From: Variovorax sp. PAMC 28711
Lineage (GTDB): Bacteria; Pseudomonadota; Gammaproteobacteria; Burkholderiales; Burkholderiaceae_C
Assembly: GCF_001577265.1 (NCBI RefSeq)
Contig: NZ_CP014517.1
Coordinates: forward strand, 3,880,501-3,944,500
DNA: 64,000 nt
Direction: 5' to 3'
Shown: positions 8,183 through 16,519 of the stretch, piece by piece
How the letters are laid out: each line of letters opens with the position of its first letter
How positions within the stretch are numbered: position 1 is the first letter of the stretch
Notes under the pieces: model-generated
The model's input: the letters and a program-made list of their open reading frames with translations, nothing else
What the model was told of the DNA's origin: nothing
Database searches by the model: none
Translations under genes and position numbers: made by a program

Positions 8183-8222
8183 AAAAAATGCAGAACACCC
8201 CGCGCCGGTTGGCGAGGGGTGT
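8183..8222 (-). terminator. Terminator-like hairpin in the mfd leader
   Basis: On the minus strand the hairpin is ACACCCC-t-CGCC-AACC-GGCG-c-GGGGTGT, an 11-bp stem (8195-8222). It is followed within ten bases by TTTTTT (8188-8183), then by the mfd start at 8173. This is an intrinsic-terminator shape placed only about 10 nt upstream of the mfd ATG. It may attenuate mfd, or end antisense transcription. The spacer between stem and T-run is longer than ideal. Confidence 0.4.
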
Positions 8223-8288
8223 GCAGGTCCAGCAATTCTAGAATGGCTGCCCTTTTGCTGCTGATCCCCTCCAGGCCGCCTTCCCGCC

Positions 8289-9002
8289 ATGTCGTCTTCC
8301 CGTTTCCATGTGCTGATCCCGTGCGCGGGCACCGGCCACCGCGCGGGCGGCGCGCTGCCCAAGCAATACCAGGCGGTCGCCGGGCGTCCGCTGATCGCGC
8401 ACACGCTGGACGCATTCCGTGTGCTCGAGGGTCGATTCGCCAGCATCGCGCTCGTCGTGTCGCCCGGCGATGCGGACGTGGCGGCGGCGCTGCCGGGTTT
8501 TCCGTTGGCGGGCGAGCGCCTGCTGGCCGTCGGCGGGCCGACGCGTGCTGCCACGGTGCGAAACGGCCTGCACGCCCTGCGCGAACACGGCGCCGGCGCA
8601 CACGACTGGGTGCTGGTGCATGACGCGGCCCGCTGCCTCGTCACGCCATCGCAAATCGAGGCGTTGATCGCCGCCTGCGAGCACGATGCGGTCGGCGGTC
8701 TGCTGGCGCACCGGCTGGCCGACACGTTGAAAGTGGCGTCACCCGAGGGCCGCGTCACGTCGACCCTGATGCGCGCCGACAAGTGGTTGGCGCAGACGCC
8801 TCAGATGTTTCGCATCGGCATGCTGCTCGACGCACTGGAGCACGCTGGCGACGCGGTGACCGACGAAGCGGGCGCCGTCGAGGCGCTCGGCCTGGCGCCG
8901 CTGCTGGTGCCGGGCAGCGCGCAGAACTTCAAGGTCACCTTCCCCGAAGACTTCGAGCTGGCCGAAGCCGTGCTGCTCAGCCGCAGGAGCCCCACACCAT
9001 GA
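8289..9002 (+). CDS. ispD: 2-C-methyl-D-erythritol 4-phosphate cytidylyltransferase
   Basis: A 237-residue IspD, which couples MEP with CTP in the non-mevalonate isoprenoid pathway. The nucleotide-binding loop is [17 protein letters not shown] near residues 10-26, with the conserved GxGxR and PKQY. Further landmarks are [11 protein letters not shown] and ADTLK followed by RTPQ-like QTPQMF. The start ATG at 8289 sits at the expected distance from the loop. The gene is divergent from mfd (115 bases between starts) and overlaps ispF by ATGA (8999-9002). Confidence 0.95.
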   Translation: MSSSRFHVLIPCAGTGHRAGGALPKQYQAVAGRPLIAHTLDAFRVLEGRFASIALVVSPGDADVAAALPGFPLAGERLLAVGGPTRAATVRNGLHALREHGAGAHDWVLVHDAARCLVTPSQIEALIAACEHDAVGGLLAHRLADTLKVASPEGRVTSTLMRADKWLAQTPQMFRIGMLLDALEHAGDAVTDEAGAVEALGLAPLLVPGSAQNFKVTFPEDFELAEAVLLSRRSPTP

Positions 9003-9484
9003 GCGAATTTTCGATCCGCATCGGCGAGGGCTGGGACGTTCACCAGCTCGTGGCCGGCCGCAAGCTGATCCTCGGCGGCGTCGAGGTGCCGCACACCACC
9101 GGGTTGCTCGGCCATTCCGACGCCGACGTGCTGCTGCACGCCATCACCGACGCGCTGCTGGGCGCGGCCGGACTGGGCGACATCGGTCGGCATTTCCCGG
9201 ACACCGACGCGCAGTTTCGCGGCGCCGATTCGGCCGTTCTGTTGGCCGAAGCGGCACGGCGGGTGCGCGCCGAAGGCTGGGAGATCGGCAATGTCGACAG
9301 CACCGTGATCGCGCAGGCTCCGAAGCTGGCGCCGCACATCCCCGAGATGTGCGTACGCATCGCCGCGACGCTCGGCATCGCGCTCGGCCAGGTCAACGTG
9401 AAGGCGAAGACCGCCGAAAAACTCGGGCCGGTCGGCGAAGGCCGTGCGATGGAAGCGCGCGCCGCGGTGCTGCTGCACCGCTGA
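8999..9484 (+). CDS. ispF: 2-C-methyl-D-erythritol 2,4-cyclodiphosphate synthase
   Basis: A 161-residue IspF, forming the cyclic diphosphate intermediate of isoprenoid synthesis as a homotrimer. The zinc site is visible as GWDVHQ (Asp and His) and in [26 protein letters not shown] and the C-terminal [17 protein letters not shown] are also typical. The ATG overlaps the ispD stop by four bases, indicating coupling. It converges with the sensor-kinase gene, whose stop lies 3 bases away. Confidence 0.96.
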   Translation: MSEFSIRIGEGWDVHQLVAGRKLILGGVEVPHTTGLLGHSDADVLLHAITDALLGAAGLGDIGRHFPDTDAQFRGADSAVLLAEAARRVRAEGWEIGNVDSTVIAQAPKLAPHIPEMCVRIAATLGIALGQVNVKAKTAEKLGPVGEGRAMEARAAVLLHR

Positions 9485-9487
9485 CCG

Positions 9488-10888
9488 TTATTTGGCGGGC
9501 GGAACGTCCGGCCTCGGCGCGGCCGCACGCGGCATCCGGATGTGCGCGGCCAGGCCGCGTCCCGGTGTGCTGGTGAGCGCGAAGGTGCCGCCCATGCGCT
9601 CGATGTTCTTCGCCACGATCGACAGGCCGAGGCCTGCGCCCGCCGCCGAGGTGCGCGCCGCGTCGCCGCGAAAGAAGGGCTTGGTCAATTGCGAGAGCAG
9701 GGCAGGCGCGACGCCCGCGCCGTGGTCGCGCACCTTGATGAGCACCGCGTCGTTGTTCGCCTGCGCCTGGATGTTCACCTCGGCCACGCCGCTGTCGGGC
9801 GACTTGCCGTAGCGGCGCGCGTTCTCGACCAGGTTCGAGATCACGCGCTGCAGCTCGACCTCGTCCGCCATCACGCGCAGGTCGGCCGGCACGTCGACCT
9901 TGATGACCATGTCGTCATGGTCCTGAACAGCGTAGGTGCACGCGTCGATCACGTCGCGCAACAGCACCGGCTTGAAGTCGACGTGGTCGGGCCGGGCGTA
10001 GTCGAGGAACTTGTCGATGATCGAGTCGAGCTGCTGGATGTCGGCCGCCATGTGATTGCGGGCGTCTTCGTCGGCCACGCTCATCTCGGTCTCGAGCCGC
10101 AGGCGCGCCAGCGGCGTGCGCAAATCGTGCGAAATGCCGGCCAGCATGATGGCGCGGTCCTGCTCGATCTTGGCGAGCTGATCGGCCATGCGGTTGAAGC
10201 CGACGTTCACCGCGCGAATCTCGCTGGTGCGCGCGTTCTCGTCGAGCCGATGGGCCTCGTATTCGCCTTCGCGCACCTGCCGCGTGGCACGCGACAGCTG
10301 CTTGAGCGGCCGGTTGATGAAGCGCGTGATGAGCGCCGCCCCCGCGAGCGACAGCGCCATCGCGGTGACGAGCCACACCAGCCAGGTGCGCCCGCCCACG
10401 CGGCTGAAGCGTGTTGGGTCGAGCAGCAGCCAGTAGTTGTCGCTCTCGATGGTGAAGCCGATCCACAGCCCCGGCTCGTCGTTGACGCGGCTCGCCACCG
10501 TGGTGCCTTCGCCCAGCTGGTCGATCAGCTCTTCGGTCACGCGCTGGTCGAGCGCGCCGCTGCTGTAGGGCACGAAACGGTCGACCGGTTCGCGCGGCAG
10601 GATGCGCACACCCTCTTGGTCGGCCAGCGTCTTGATGAGCGACACGCGGGTGATCGCGTCGGAGTAGACCAGCGCGGCGCGCGTCAGGTTCACCAGCGAG
10701 GCGATCTGGTGGGCGGTCTGGATGGCACGGGGTTCGTATTCGAGCGCACGAAAGGTCTGCAGCCACGCGAAGGTGCAGCCGAACAGCAGCAGTGCCAGCA
10801 GGAAAAAAGTACGCCAGAAAAGATTGAAGCCGACCTTCAGCCGGTTTTTGCCGCGCCGCTGCAGCGACCCCTCGAGCGGGCTCGGCAT
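9488..10888 (-). CDS. EnvZ-type sensor histidine kinase
   Basis: A 466-residue inner-membrane kinase. There are two transmembrane segments (FLLALLLFGCTFAWLQTF near residue 30, and LVWLVTAMALSLAGAAL before the HAMP linker) around a periplasmic sensor of about 120 residues. The phospho-acceptor motif is ISHDLRTPLARLRLE (about 250). ATP-binding motifs are NLVENARRYG, DHGAGV and GAGLGLSIV. It lies directly downstream of the response regulator and is its cognate partner. The ATG at 10888 is chosen; a GTG at 10954, four bases after the regulator stop, would add 22 residues and is almost as likely. Confidence 0.88.
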   Translation of the reverse strand: MPSPLEGSLQRRGKNRLKVGFNLFWRTFFLLALLLFGCTFAWLQTFRALEYEPRAIQTAHQIASLVNLTRAALVYSDAITRVSLIKTLADQEGVRILPREPVDRFVPYSSGALDQRVTEELIDQLGEGTTVASRVNDEPGLWIGFTIESDNYWLLLDPTRFSRVGGRTWLVWLVTAMALSLAGAALITRFINRPLKQLSRATRQVREGEYEAHRLDENARTSEIRAVNVGFNRMADQLAKIEQDRAIMLAGISHDLRTPLARLRLETEMSVADEDARNHMAADIQQLDSIIDKFLDYARPDHVDFKPVLLRDVIDACTYAVQDHDDMVIKVDVPADLRVMADEVELQRVISNLVENARRYGKSPDSGVAEVNIQAQANNDAVLIKVRDHGAGVAPALLSQLTKPFFRGDAARTSAAGAGLGLSIVAKNIERMGGTFALTSTPGRGLAAHIRMPRAAAPRPDVPPAK

Positions 10889-10958
10889 GGTGACCGCCGA
10901 GCCGTCGTCGGTCAGCGGGTTCGGCAGGGTCGAGTTGGGGCCGAGGGCCGCCACAGGA

Positions 10959-11690
10959 TCAGGTCGTGCCGTCCGGCACGAACACGTAGCCGACGCCCCA
11001 GACCGTCTGGATGTAGCGCGGCGCCGCGGCATCGGATTCGACCAGTTTGCGCAGGCGCGAGATCTGCACGTCCAGGCTGCGGTCGAACGGTTCGAACTCG
11101 CGGCCGCGCGCCAGCTGTGCGAGCTTTTCGCGCGACAGCGGCTGGCGCGGATGCCGCACCAACGCCTTCAGCATGGCGAATTCGCCGGTGGTGAGCGACA
11201 GCTCTTCGCCATCTTTCTTCAAGGTGCGCGAGCCGAGGTCGAAGCTGAACGGGCCGAAGTTGACGGTTTCGTTGTCGGTCGACGGTGCGCCGGGCGCCTC
11301 AAGCGGCGGACGGCGGCGCAGCACGGCGTGCACGCGGGCCAGCAATTCACGCGGGTTGAACGGCTTGCCGAGGTAGTCGTCGGCACCCACTTCGAGGCCG
11401 ACGATGCGGTCGACGTCTTCGCCCTTGGCGGTGAGCATGATGATCGGGGTGCGATCGTTGGCGGCGCGGAGCCGGCGGCAGACGGAGAGGCCGTCTTCAC
11501 CCGGCATCATCAGGTCGAGCACGATGAGGTCGACCGTGTCGCGCAGCAAGATCCGGTTGAGTGCCTTGCCGTCTTCGGCCACGATGACCTCGAAACCTTC
11601 TTGTGTCAGGTATCTGCGCAGGAGGTCCCGGATCCGGGCGTCGTCGTCAACGATCACGATCTTGTCGGTGCGAGCGGGGTTTTGATTCAT
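10959..11690 (-). CDS. ompR: OmpR-family response regulator
   Basis: A 243-residue OmpR-type regulator. The receiver domain (residues 8-125) has the acidic pocket IVDDDARIRDLL, the phospho-accepting Asp59 in VLDLMMPGEDG and the lysine in YLGKPFNPREL. The C-terminal winged helix (about 145-243) includes REKLAQLARGREFEPFDRSLDVQISRLRK and ends with VWGVGYVFVPDG. It is very close to E. coli OmpR in layout, but target genes cannot be told from this window. The start ATG at 11690 matches the family N-terminus; an in-frame ATG at 11744 would add an unrelated 18 residues. Confidence 0.9.
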   Translation of the reverse strand: MNQNPARTDKIVIVDDDARIRDLLRRYLTQEGFEVIVAEDGKALNRILLRDTVDLIVLDLMMPGEDGLSVCRRLRAANDRTPIIMLTAKGEDVDRIVGLEVGADDYLGKPFNPRELLARVHAVLRRRPPLEAPGAPSTDNETVNFGPFSFDLGSRTLKKDGEELSLTTGEFAMLKALVRHPRQPLSREKLAQLARGREFEPFDRSLDVQISRLRKLVESDAAAPRYIQTVWGVGYVFVPDGTT

Positions 11691-11705
11691 TTCTACAACA
11701 TTGAA

Positions 11706-11783
11706 TTTGTAACAGCGCCGATTCTGAAGGACGGGGCAGCCCATTGAGCCGGTTTTGCGAATGGTTTGACACTAAGTTACAAA
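11706..11783. promoter_or_regulatory. Possible OmpR-like half-sites upstream of the two-component operon
   Basis: TTTGTAACA at 11706-11714 and its inverted counterpart GTTACAAA at 11776-11783 flank the promoter region between ompR and the divergent small secreted protein. E. coli OmpR sites contain similar GTAACA/GTTACA cores. Two matches of 8 bases can occur by chance, and no convincing -10 element was found. Confidence 0.25.
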
Positions 11784-11861
11784 ACTTGCGGACGCATGCC
11801 GTCGCGTCGTTTTGGCTTTGCATTGCGATGGCACAGTGGCTTCATCGTTTGACGCCGCTTC

Positions 11862-12206
11862 ATGAAATTGACCCTTCGCACTTTCCCTCTTTTGCTCGCC
11901 GGCCTGTGGCTTCCGGTCTGCGCAGCGCAGGGCAGTTGGATGCAGTTGACCGATCAGCGGCGCAACGCGTTGCGCGGCGCGGTCGAGGCGCATCGGGCAT
12001 CGCAGCGCGAAGAAGTGCGGCGTGAAGAAACCGTGGCGGGGCGTCGCCTGACTGCCGCCGAACTCGCGGAATTGCGCGAGCAGGTGCGCCAGCAATGGGC
12101 GCCGCGCGGCGAACAGGTGCACGTGGTCCCGTTGCCAGGACAAGACCACGGCACGGCGACCGCGCATGGAACGCTGGTGCCGGCAGCGCGTCTGCAGCGT
12201 CCCTGA
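11862..12206 (+). CDS. Small secreted hypothetical protein
   Basis: A 114-residue protein with a clear signal peptide (MKLTLRTFPLLLAGLWLPVCA, cleavage probably after CAAQ or near it). The mature part is strongly charged and probably helical (HRASQREEVRREETVAGRRLTAAELAELREQVRQQW is summarised here as residues 44-79). Its C-terminus is Ala/His/Pro rich. No family is recognised; the pattern resembles small periplasmic proteins common in Comamonadaceae. It may share a promoter region with the divergent ompR operon and precedes the SIMPL gene by 54 bases. Confidence 0.6.
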   Translation: MKLTLRTFPLLLAGLWLPVCAAQGSWMQLTDQRRNALRGAVEAHRASQREEVRREETVAGRRLTAAELAELREQVRQQWAPRGEQVHVVPLPGQDHGTATAHGTLVPAARLQRP

Positions 12207-12260
12207 GCCAGCGCCGCCCTTTCGGGCACCATTCACCTTTTCGTACGGGAGATTCTTGTT

Positions 12261-12968
12261 TTGAACGCTATTAAATGGATGGCCGCTTGTGCCGTGTTGA
12301 CAGGCGCGACCGCCACTTTTGCCCAGAATGCGCAGTGGACGCCGCCGCAGAACGTGCTGCAGCTGCAGGCGAACGGCACGGTGGAAGTGCAGCAGGATCT
12401 GCTCAGCATGACCCTGTCGACCACGCGCGATGCGCCGGACGCTGCCACCGTCCAGACGCAACTCAAGACCGCGCTCGACGCTGCGCTGACGGAAGCCCGC
12501 AAGAACGCGCAGCCCGGCCAGCTCGATGTGCGCACCGGCAACTTCAGCCTCTCGCCGCGCTACACCCGCGAAGGAAAGATCAACGGTTGGCAGGGAACCG
12601 CAGAGATGATCCTCGAGGGCCGCGACTTTCCGCGCATCACGCAAACCGCCGGACGCATCACGACGCTCAACGTCGGCAATGTCGGGTTCGGCCTGAGCCG
12701 TGAGCAACGTGCCAAGGTGGAGGGCGAGGCGCAAACGCTCGCCATCGACAACTTCAAGCAGAAGGCCGCCGAACTGGCCAGGGGTTTCGGCTTTGCCGGC
12801 TACACGCTGCGCGAAGTGGCGGTCAACGCCAGCCAGAGCAACCCGATTCGCCCGCGGATGATGGCGATGGAAGCCAAGGCGATGTCGTCGGCCGACAGTG
12901 CGGTGCCGGTCGAGGCCGGCAAGACCAGCGTCGTGGTCGACGTGTCGGGCTCGGTTCAGCTCAAGTAG
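12261..12968 (+). CDS. SIMPL domain (DUF541) periplasmic protein
   Basis: A 235-residue exported protein. A signal peptide (MNAIKWMAACAVLTGATATFAQ) is followed by a SIMPL/DUF541 domain: NVLQLQANGTVEVQQDLLSM and LAIDNFKQKAAELARGFG are typical. Bacterial members are linked to oxidative-stress tolerance and outer-membrane or periplasmic functions, but without a defined activity. The start is TTG at 12261, with GGGAG ten bases upstream; no in-frame ATG lies in the signal peptide region. It probably forms a unit with the small secreted protein upstream. Confidence 0.85.
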   Translation: MNAIKWMAACAVLTGATATFAQNAQWTPPQNVLQLQANGTVEVQQDLLSMTLSTTRDAPDAATVQTQLKTALDAALTEARKNAQPGQLDVRTGNFSLSPRYTREGKINGWQGTAEMILEGRDFPRITQTAGRITTLNVGNVGFGLSREQRAKVEGEAQTLAIDNFKQKAAELARGFGFAGYTLREVAVNASQSNPIRPRMMAMEAKAMSSADSAVPVEAGKTSVVVDVSGSVQLK

Positions 12969-13045
12969 CCGTTGCGGTTCAGCCGGCATCCGGATGAATT
13001 AGGATGGTCGAGGCCTTCCTCTGCACCCCGATTCGCCCTGCTTTT

Positions 13046-13996
13046 ATGACCGCTCCGACCCGCCATTTCATCCCCTGCGAAGACGCCGCCGGAGGCCATC
13101 GCATGGCTTGGTGGCAATGGGGTAGTCCGGAGAGCGCGCACGTCGTGGTGTGCGTCCATGGCTTGACGCGGCAGGGTCGCGATTTCGATGTCCTTGCGCA
13201 AGCGCTGGTCGATCGCGCCGGGGGCGATCTTAGCGTCGTGTGTCCCGACATTGCGGGCCGCGGCGAGAGCGATTGGCTTCGCGATCCGATGCTGTACCAG
13301 TTGCCGCTCTATGCCGCGGATGTGCTCGCGATGATTGCCGAGCTGCATCGCGTGCACCCGATCGGCGTGCTCGACTATGTGGGCACCAGCATGGGCGGGC
13401 TGATCGGTGTGGCGATCGCCGGGAGTCAGCATGCGCCGTTGCCGGTGCCCATCCGCCGCTTCGTGATCAACGACGTCGGCCCGGCGCTCGATCCGGTGGC
13501 GCTGCAACGCATCGGCGCGTATGTCGGGCAGGGCGGTCGCTACGCGACGTTCGATCAGGCCGCCGATGCCTTGTGGGCGCTGTCGACAAGCTTCGGTCCG
13601 CATTCGACGTCCGAGTGGCATGCGTTGTCGCGCCACATGGTGGTGCCGGCGGCGCAGCGCAGTGCGGACGGCCGTAGGAAGGTTGCTGCGGCGGGCCCCG
13701 ACGACGGCGCTCTGGTGCTTCACTACGACCCGGCCATTGCGCAGGCGTTTCGCACGATCACCGCCGAAACCGCTGCGCAGGGCGAGGCCGTGATGTGGGC
13801 GCTCTACGATGCGGTCGACGCCCGAACGCTGGTGACCCGCGGTTCAGAATCCGACTTGCTCTCGCGGGAGACGGCGACTGCGATGACCACGCGCGGCCCG
13901 CGCGCGGCGCTGGTCGAGTTCGACGGTGTCGGGCATGCGCCGACATTTGTGGCGCCTGACCAGAGCGCGGTCGTCGCCTCGTTCATTCTGGGTTGA
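13046..13996 (+). CDS. Alpha/beta-fold hydrolase
   Basis: A 316-residue alpha/beta hydrolase. The oxyanion region is VVCVHGLTRQGRDFD, the nucleophile elbow is GTSMGG with Ser115, and the C-terminal histidine is in FDGVGHAPTF. An acid follows the strand containing LVTRGSESDLLS. The substrate is unknown; esters or lactones are likely for this fold. ATG 13046 is preferred because MTAPTRHFIPCEDAAG resembles a natural N-terminus; ATG 13004 would add 14 residues. Its stop overlaps the relA start as TTGA, so the two are coupled. Confidence 0.82.
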   Translation: MTAPTRHFIPCEDAAGGHRMAWWQWGSPESAHVVVCVHGLTRQGRDFDVLAQALVDRAGGDLSVVCPDIAGRGESDWLRDPMLYQLPLYAADVLAMIAELHRVHPIGVLDYVGTSMGGLIGVAIAGSQHAPLPVPIRRFVINDVGPALDPVALQRIGAYVGQGGRYATFDQAADALWALSTSFGPHSTSEWHALSRHMVVPAAQRSADGRRKVAAAGPDDGALVLHYDPAIAQAFRTITAETAAQGEAVMWALYDAVDARTLVTRGSESDLLSRETATAMTTRGPRAALVEFDGVGHAPTFVAPDQSAVVASFILG

Positions 13997-16233
13997 GCGA
14001 CCCTCGTTCTTTCTTGAGTTTTCAGGTCGTGTCCGAGCCCGTTGTTGTCGACTATCCGTTGTCCGCGGCCACAGCCGACAGCGTCCCCGTGATCGAGCAC
14101 ATGCTTGCGCGCGCCCGGGCGTTCGCCGAGCCGCTCATCGCCGACGAGACGCTCGACACCGGCGAAAACACGCTCGCCCATGCCGATGCCGTCGCGGCGA
14201 TCGTGGCTCACATGGGCGGCTCCGAAGCAATGCAGGCGGCGAGCTATCTTGTCTACTCCTGTCAGCACCTGAACCGCCCGCAGGAAGTGATCGCCAAGGT
14301 CTTCGGCGACAACTTCGCCGCGCTGGCCGTCGAGACGACGAAGCTGGTGCATGTACAAAAGCAGGCCCGATCCGCGACGCTCGGCGCCCATCACGCAGAA
14401 GGCGCAGGCGCACAGACCGAAAATGTGCGAAAGATGCTGCTGGCGTTTTCGCGCGACCTGCGGGTGGTCATGTTGCGGCTCGCGTCGCGCCTGCAAACGC
14501 TGCGCCATGCCGCAGCCTGCAAGACGCCTGTCGCCGAAAGCGTGGCGCGTGAATCGTTGCAGGTGTTCGCGCCACTCGCCAACCGCCTGGGCATCTGGCA
14601 GGTCAAGTGGGAAATCGAAGATCTTTCGTTCCGCTTCCTGGAGCCGCACACCTACAAGTTGATCGCGCAACTGCTCGACGAGAAGCGCGTCGAGCGCGAA
14701 GGTTATGTCGAGCATTTGCGCACGCGGCTCGAGCGGGAGCTCAATAACGAGGGCGTGCAGGCCACGGTGCAGGGACGGCCGAAGAACATCTACAGCATCG
14801 TGAAGAAGATGCGTGGCAAGTCGCTCGACTTCGCGCAGGTCTTCGACATCCTGGCGTTGCGCGTGGTGGTGCCCGACGTCAAGGATTGCTACGCTGCGCT
14901 GGCCTGGGTGCATTCGCACTTCCAGCCGATCGATGAAGAGTTCGACGACTACATCGCGCGGCCCAAACCCAACGGGTACCAGTCGCTCCATACGGTGGTG
15001 CGCGCGGTGGTCGACGGCTTGGTCAGCAAGCCGATCGAGATCCAGATTCGCACCGAGCAAATGCACGACCACGCGGAGCACGGCGTGGCGGCGCACTGGG
15101 CCTACAAGGAAGCGGGCCACAAGGGCTACGCAGGCGTGTGGGCGAGCGGCGAATACGACGCGAAAATCGCCGTGCTGCGCCAGCTGCTGGCCTGGGAGCG
15201 CGACCTGTCGGGCGGCCTGCAGGGCCAGGGACTGTTCGACGATCGCATTTATGTGCTGACGCCGGACGCGGCGATCGTCGAACTGCCGCAGGGCGCAACG
15301 GCGGTCGACTTCGCCTACACCGTGCACACGAGTCTCGGCCACCGCTGCCGCGGCGCGCGCATCGACGGCGCCATGGTGCCGCTCAACACGCCGCTGCAGA
15401 ACGGTCAGACCGTCGAGATCGTCGCGGCCAAGGAAGGCGGGCCCTCTCGCGACTGGCTCAATGCCGAGCTTGGCTATCTCGCGAGCCATCGGGCGCGCGC
15501 CAAGGTGCGGGCCTGGTTCAACGCGCAGATCACGCACGAAACCGTGGCGCGCGGACGCGATGCCGTCGAGAAGGTGCTGCAGCGCGAAGGCAAGACAGCG
15601 ATCAGGCTGGAAGACCTCGCTTCGCAGCTCGGGTTCAAGTCCGCCGAGAACCTGTTCGAAGTGGTGGGGAAGGACGAGTTCTCGTTGCGCAACATCGAGA
15701 TCCTGTTGCGCCCGCCCGAGCCGCAGCCGGGGCAGGACGACGGCGCGCTGATCCGCAAGTCACGCGGCAGCGAAAAGGCCGCCAAGGGTGGCGTGCTCGT
15801 GGTGGGCGTGTCCTCCTTGATGACGCAGTTGGCCAAGTGCTGCAAGCCGGCACCGCCCGATGCGATCGGCGGCTTCGTCACCCGGGGCCATGGCGTCAGC
15901 GTGCATCGCTCGGATTGCAGCAACTTCCGTTCGATGGCCAGTCAGAACGCCGAGCGCGTGATCGATGTGGAATGGGGCGTCTCGAGGCCCGAAGAAGGCG
16001 TTGTCTATGCGGTGGACGTGGCCGTCGAAGCGTCCGATCGCCAGGGCTTGCTGCGCGATATTTCGGAAGTGCTGACGCGCGAGAAAATGAACGTCATCGG
16101 CGTGCAGACCCAGTCGCTCAAGGGCACGGCGTGGATGACGTTCACCGTGGAAATCGCCGATGCCGCGCGCCTCGCGCAGGTGTTGAAAGTGGTCGCAGCA
16201 GTGCCCGGAGTGCGATCCGCACGTCGTCGCTGA
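13993..16233 (+). CDS. relA: RelA-type (p)ppGpp synthetase, hydrolase domain degenerate
   Basis: A 746-residue long RSH protein. The N-terminal hydrolase region has lost the catalytic His-Asp pair: where bifunctional enzymes read HDxxED, this protein has SCQHLNRPQEV. The synthetase is intact (RPKNIYSIVKKM near 260, then DYIARPKPNGYQSLHT and EIQIRTEQMHDHAEHGVAAHW). TGS (about 415-470), a Cys-containing conserved region (KCCKPAPPDAIGGFVTRGHGVSVH) and ACT (about 670-746) follow. It therefore makes but should not degrade the alarmone, implying a separate SpoT elsewhere. The start is TTG 13993, overlapping the hydrolase stop; a GTG at about 14029 is an alternative. Confidence 0.92.
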   Translation: MSDPRSFLSFQVVSEPVVVDYPLSAATADSVPVIEHMLARARAFAEPLIADETLDTGENTLAHADAVAAIVAHMGGSEAMQAASYLVYSCQHLNRPQEVIAKVFGDNFAALAVETTKLVHVQKQARSATLGAHHAEGAGAQTENVRKMLLAFSRDLRVVMLRLASRLQTLRHAAACKTPVAESVARESLQVFAPLANRLGIWQVKWEIEDLSFRFLEPHTYKLIAQLLDEKRVEREGYVEHLRTRLERELNNEGVQATVQGRPKNIYSIVKKMRGKSLDFAQVFDILALRVVVPDVKDCYAALAWVHSHFQPIDEEFDDYIARPKPNGYQSLHTVVRAVVDGLVSKPIEIQIRTEQMHDHAEHGVAAHWAYKEAGHKGYAGVWASGEYDAKIAVLRQLLAWERDLSGGLQGQGLFDDRIYVLTPDAAIVELPQGATAVDFAYTVHTSLGHRCRGARIDGAMVPLNTPLQNGQTVEIVAAKEGGPSRDWLNAELGYLASHRARAKVRAWFNAQITHETVARGRDAVEKVLQREGKTAIRLEDLASQLGFKSAENLFEVVGKDEFSLRNIEILLRPPEPQPGQDDGALIRKSRGSEKAAKGGVLVVGVSSLMTQLAKCCKPAPPDAIGGFVTRGHGVSVHRSDCSNFRSMASQNAERVIDVEWGVSRPEEGVVYAVDVAVEASDRQGLLRDISEVLTREKMNVIGVQTQSLKGTAWMTFTVEIADAARLAQVLKVVAAVPGVRSARRR

Positions 16234-16260
16234 AAATGCAGTGATTTCTCCTGCTATAAT
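16232..16260 (+). promoter_or_regulatory. Promoter of tRNA-Val
   Basis: A perfect -10 box TATAAT at 16255-16260 is preceded by TGC, giving an extended -10 (TGCTATAAT). The -35 region is weak (GAAAAT or CTGAAA). Transcription would start near 16267, leaving a leader of roughly 15 nt before the mature tRNA 5' end at 16282. Confidence 0.65.
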
Positions 16261-16281
16261 CGTGCTCTCGAATGCATCCTT

Positions 16282-16358
16282 AGGCGCGTAGCTCAGCTGG
16301 TTAGAGCACCACCTTGACATGGTGGGGGTCGTTGGTTCGAGTCCAATCGCGCCTACCA
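16282..16358 (+). tRNA. tRNA-Val (GAC)
   Basis: A 77-base tRNA with the CCA end encoded. The acceptor stem is AGGCGCG/CGCGCCT, the D arm contains AGCTCAGCTGGTTAGAGC, the anticodon stem is CCACC/GGTGG around TTGACAT (anticodon GAC), and the T arm has GGTTCGAGTCC. All four arms pair. GAC reads GUC and GUU valine codons. It lies between relA and the zinc-ribbon gene. Confidence 0.97.
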
Positions 16359-16374
16359 ATTTCCCGGTTTTCAC

Positions 16375-16412
16375 ACACACGGTTCCGGCTGTGCCGGTCC
16401 AGCACCGTGTGT
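16375..16412 (+). terminator. Branched hairpin after tRNA-Val, possible transcript end
   Basis: ACACACGGT (16375-16383) pairs with ACCGTGTGT (16404-16412), and the loop holds a second stem CCGGC-TGT-GCCGG (16385-16397). It begins 17 bases after the tRNA. No T-run follows, so it may only protect or process the tRNA 3' trailer. Confidence 0.35.
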
Positions 16413-16450
16413 TGTGCAATAAGCCCCGCTAGGTCCCTCGGCCTGGCGTT

Positions 16451-16519
16451 ATGTCTTTTGGTAGGACATTTCTTTCGCCCCGGGTCTGCGATTTTGGACA
16501 TACTCTGTATCAAATGTCC
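16451..16519. promoter_or_regulatory. Array of ATGTC/GACAT inverted half-sites before the zinc-ribbon gene
   Basis: Four copies of the same half-site are seen in 69 bases: ATGTC 16451, GACAT 16465, GACAT 16497 and ATGTC 16514. They form ATGTC-N9-GACAT and GGACAT-N12-ATGTCC. The last one overlaps the start codon of the zinc-ribbon protein. This looks like an operator array for an unknown factor. Confidence 0.35.

Noticed and set aside
5306..8623. Rightward open frame of about 1100 codons opposite mfd
   Set aside because: Mirror of the mfd coding strand; no domain and skewed composition. It also runs through the mfd-ispD promoter region.
11766..11794. Consensus-like TTGACA as a promoter for the small secreted protein
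   Set aside because: No acceptable -10 hexamer lies 16-18 bases downstream.
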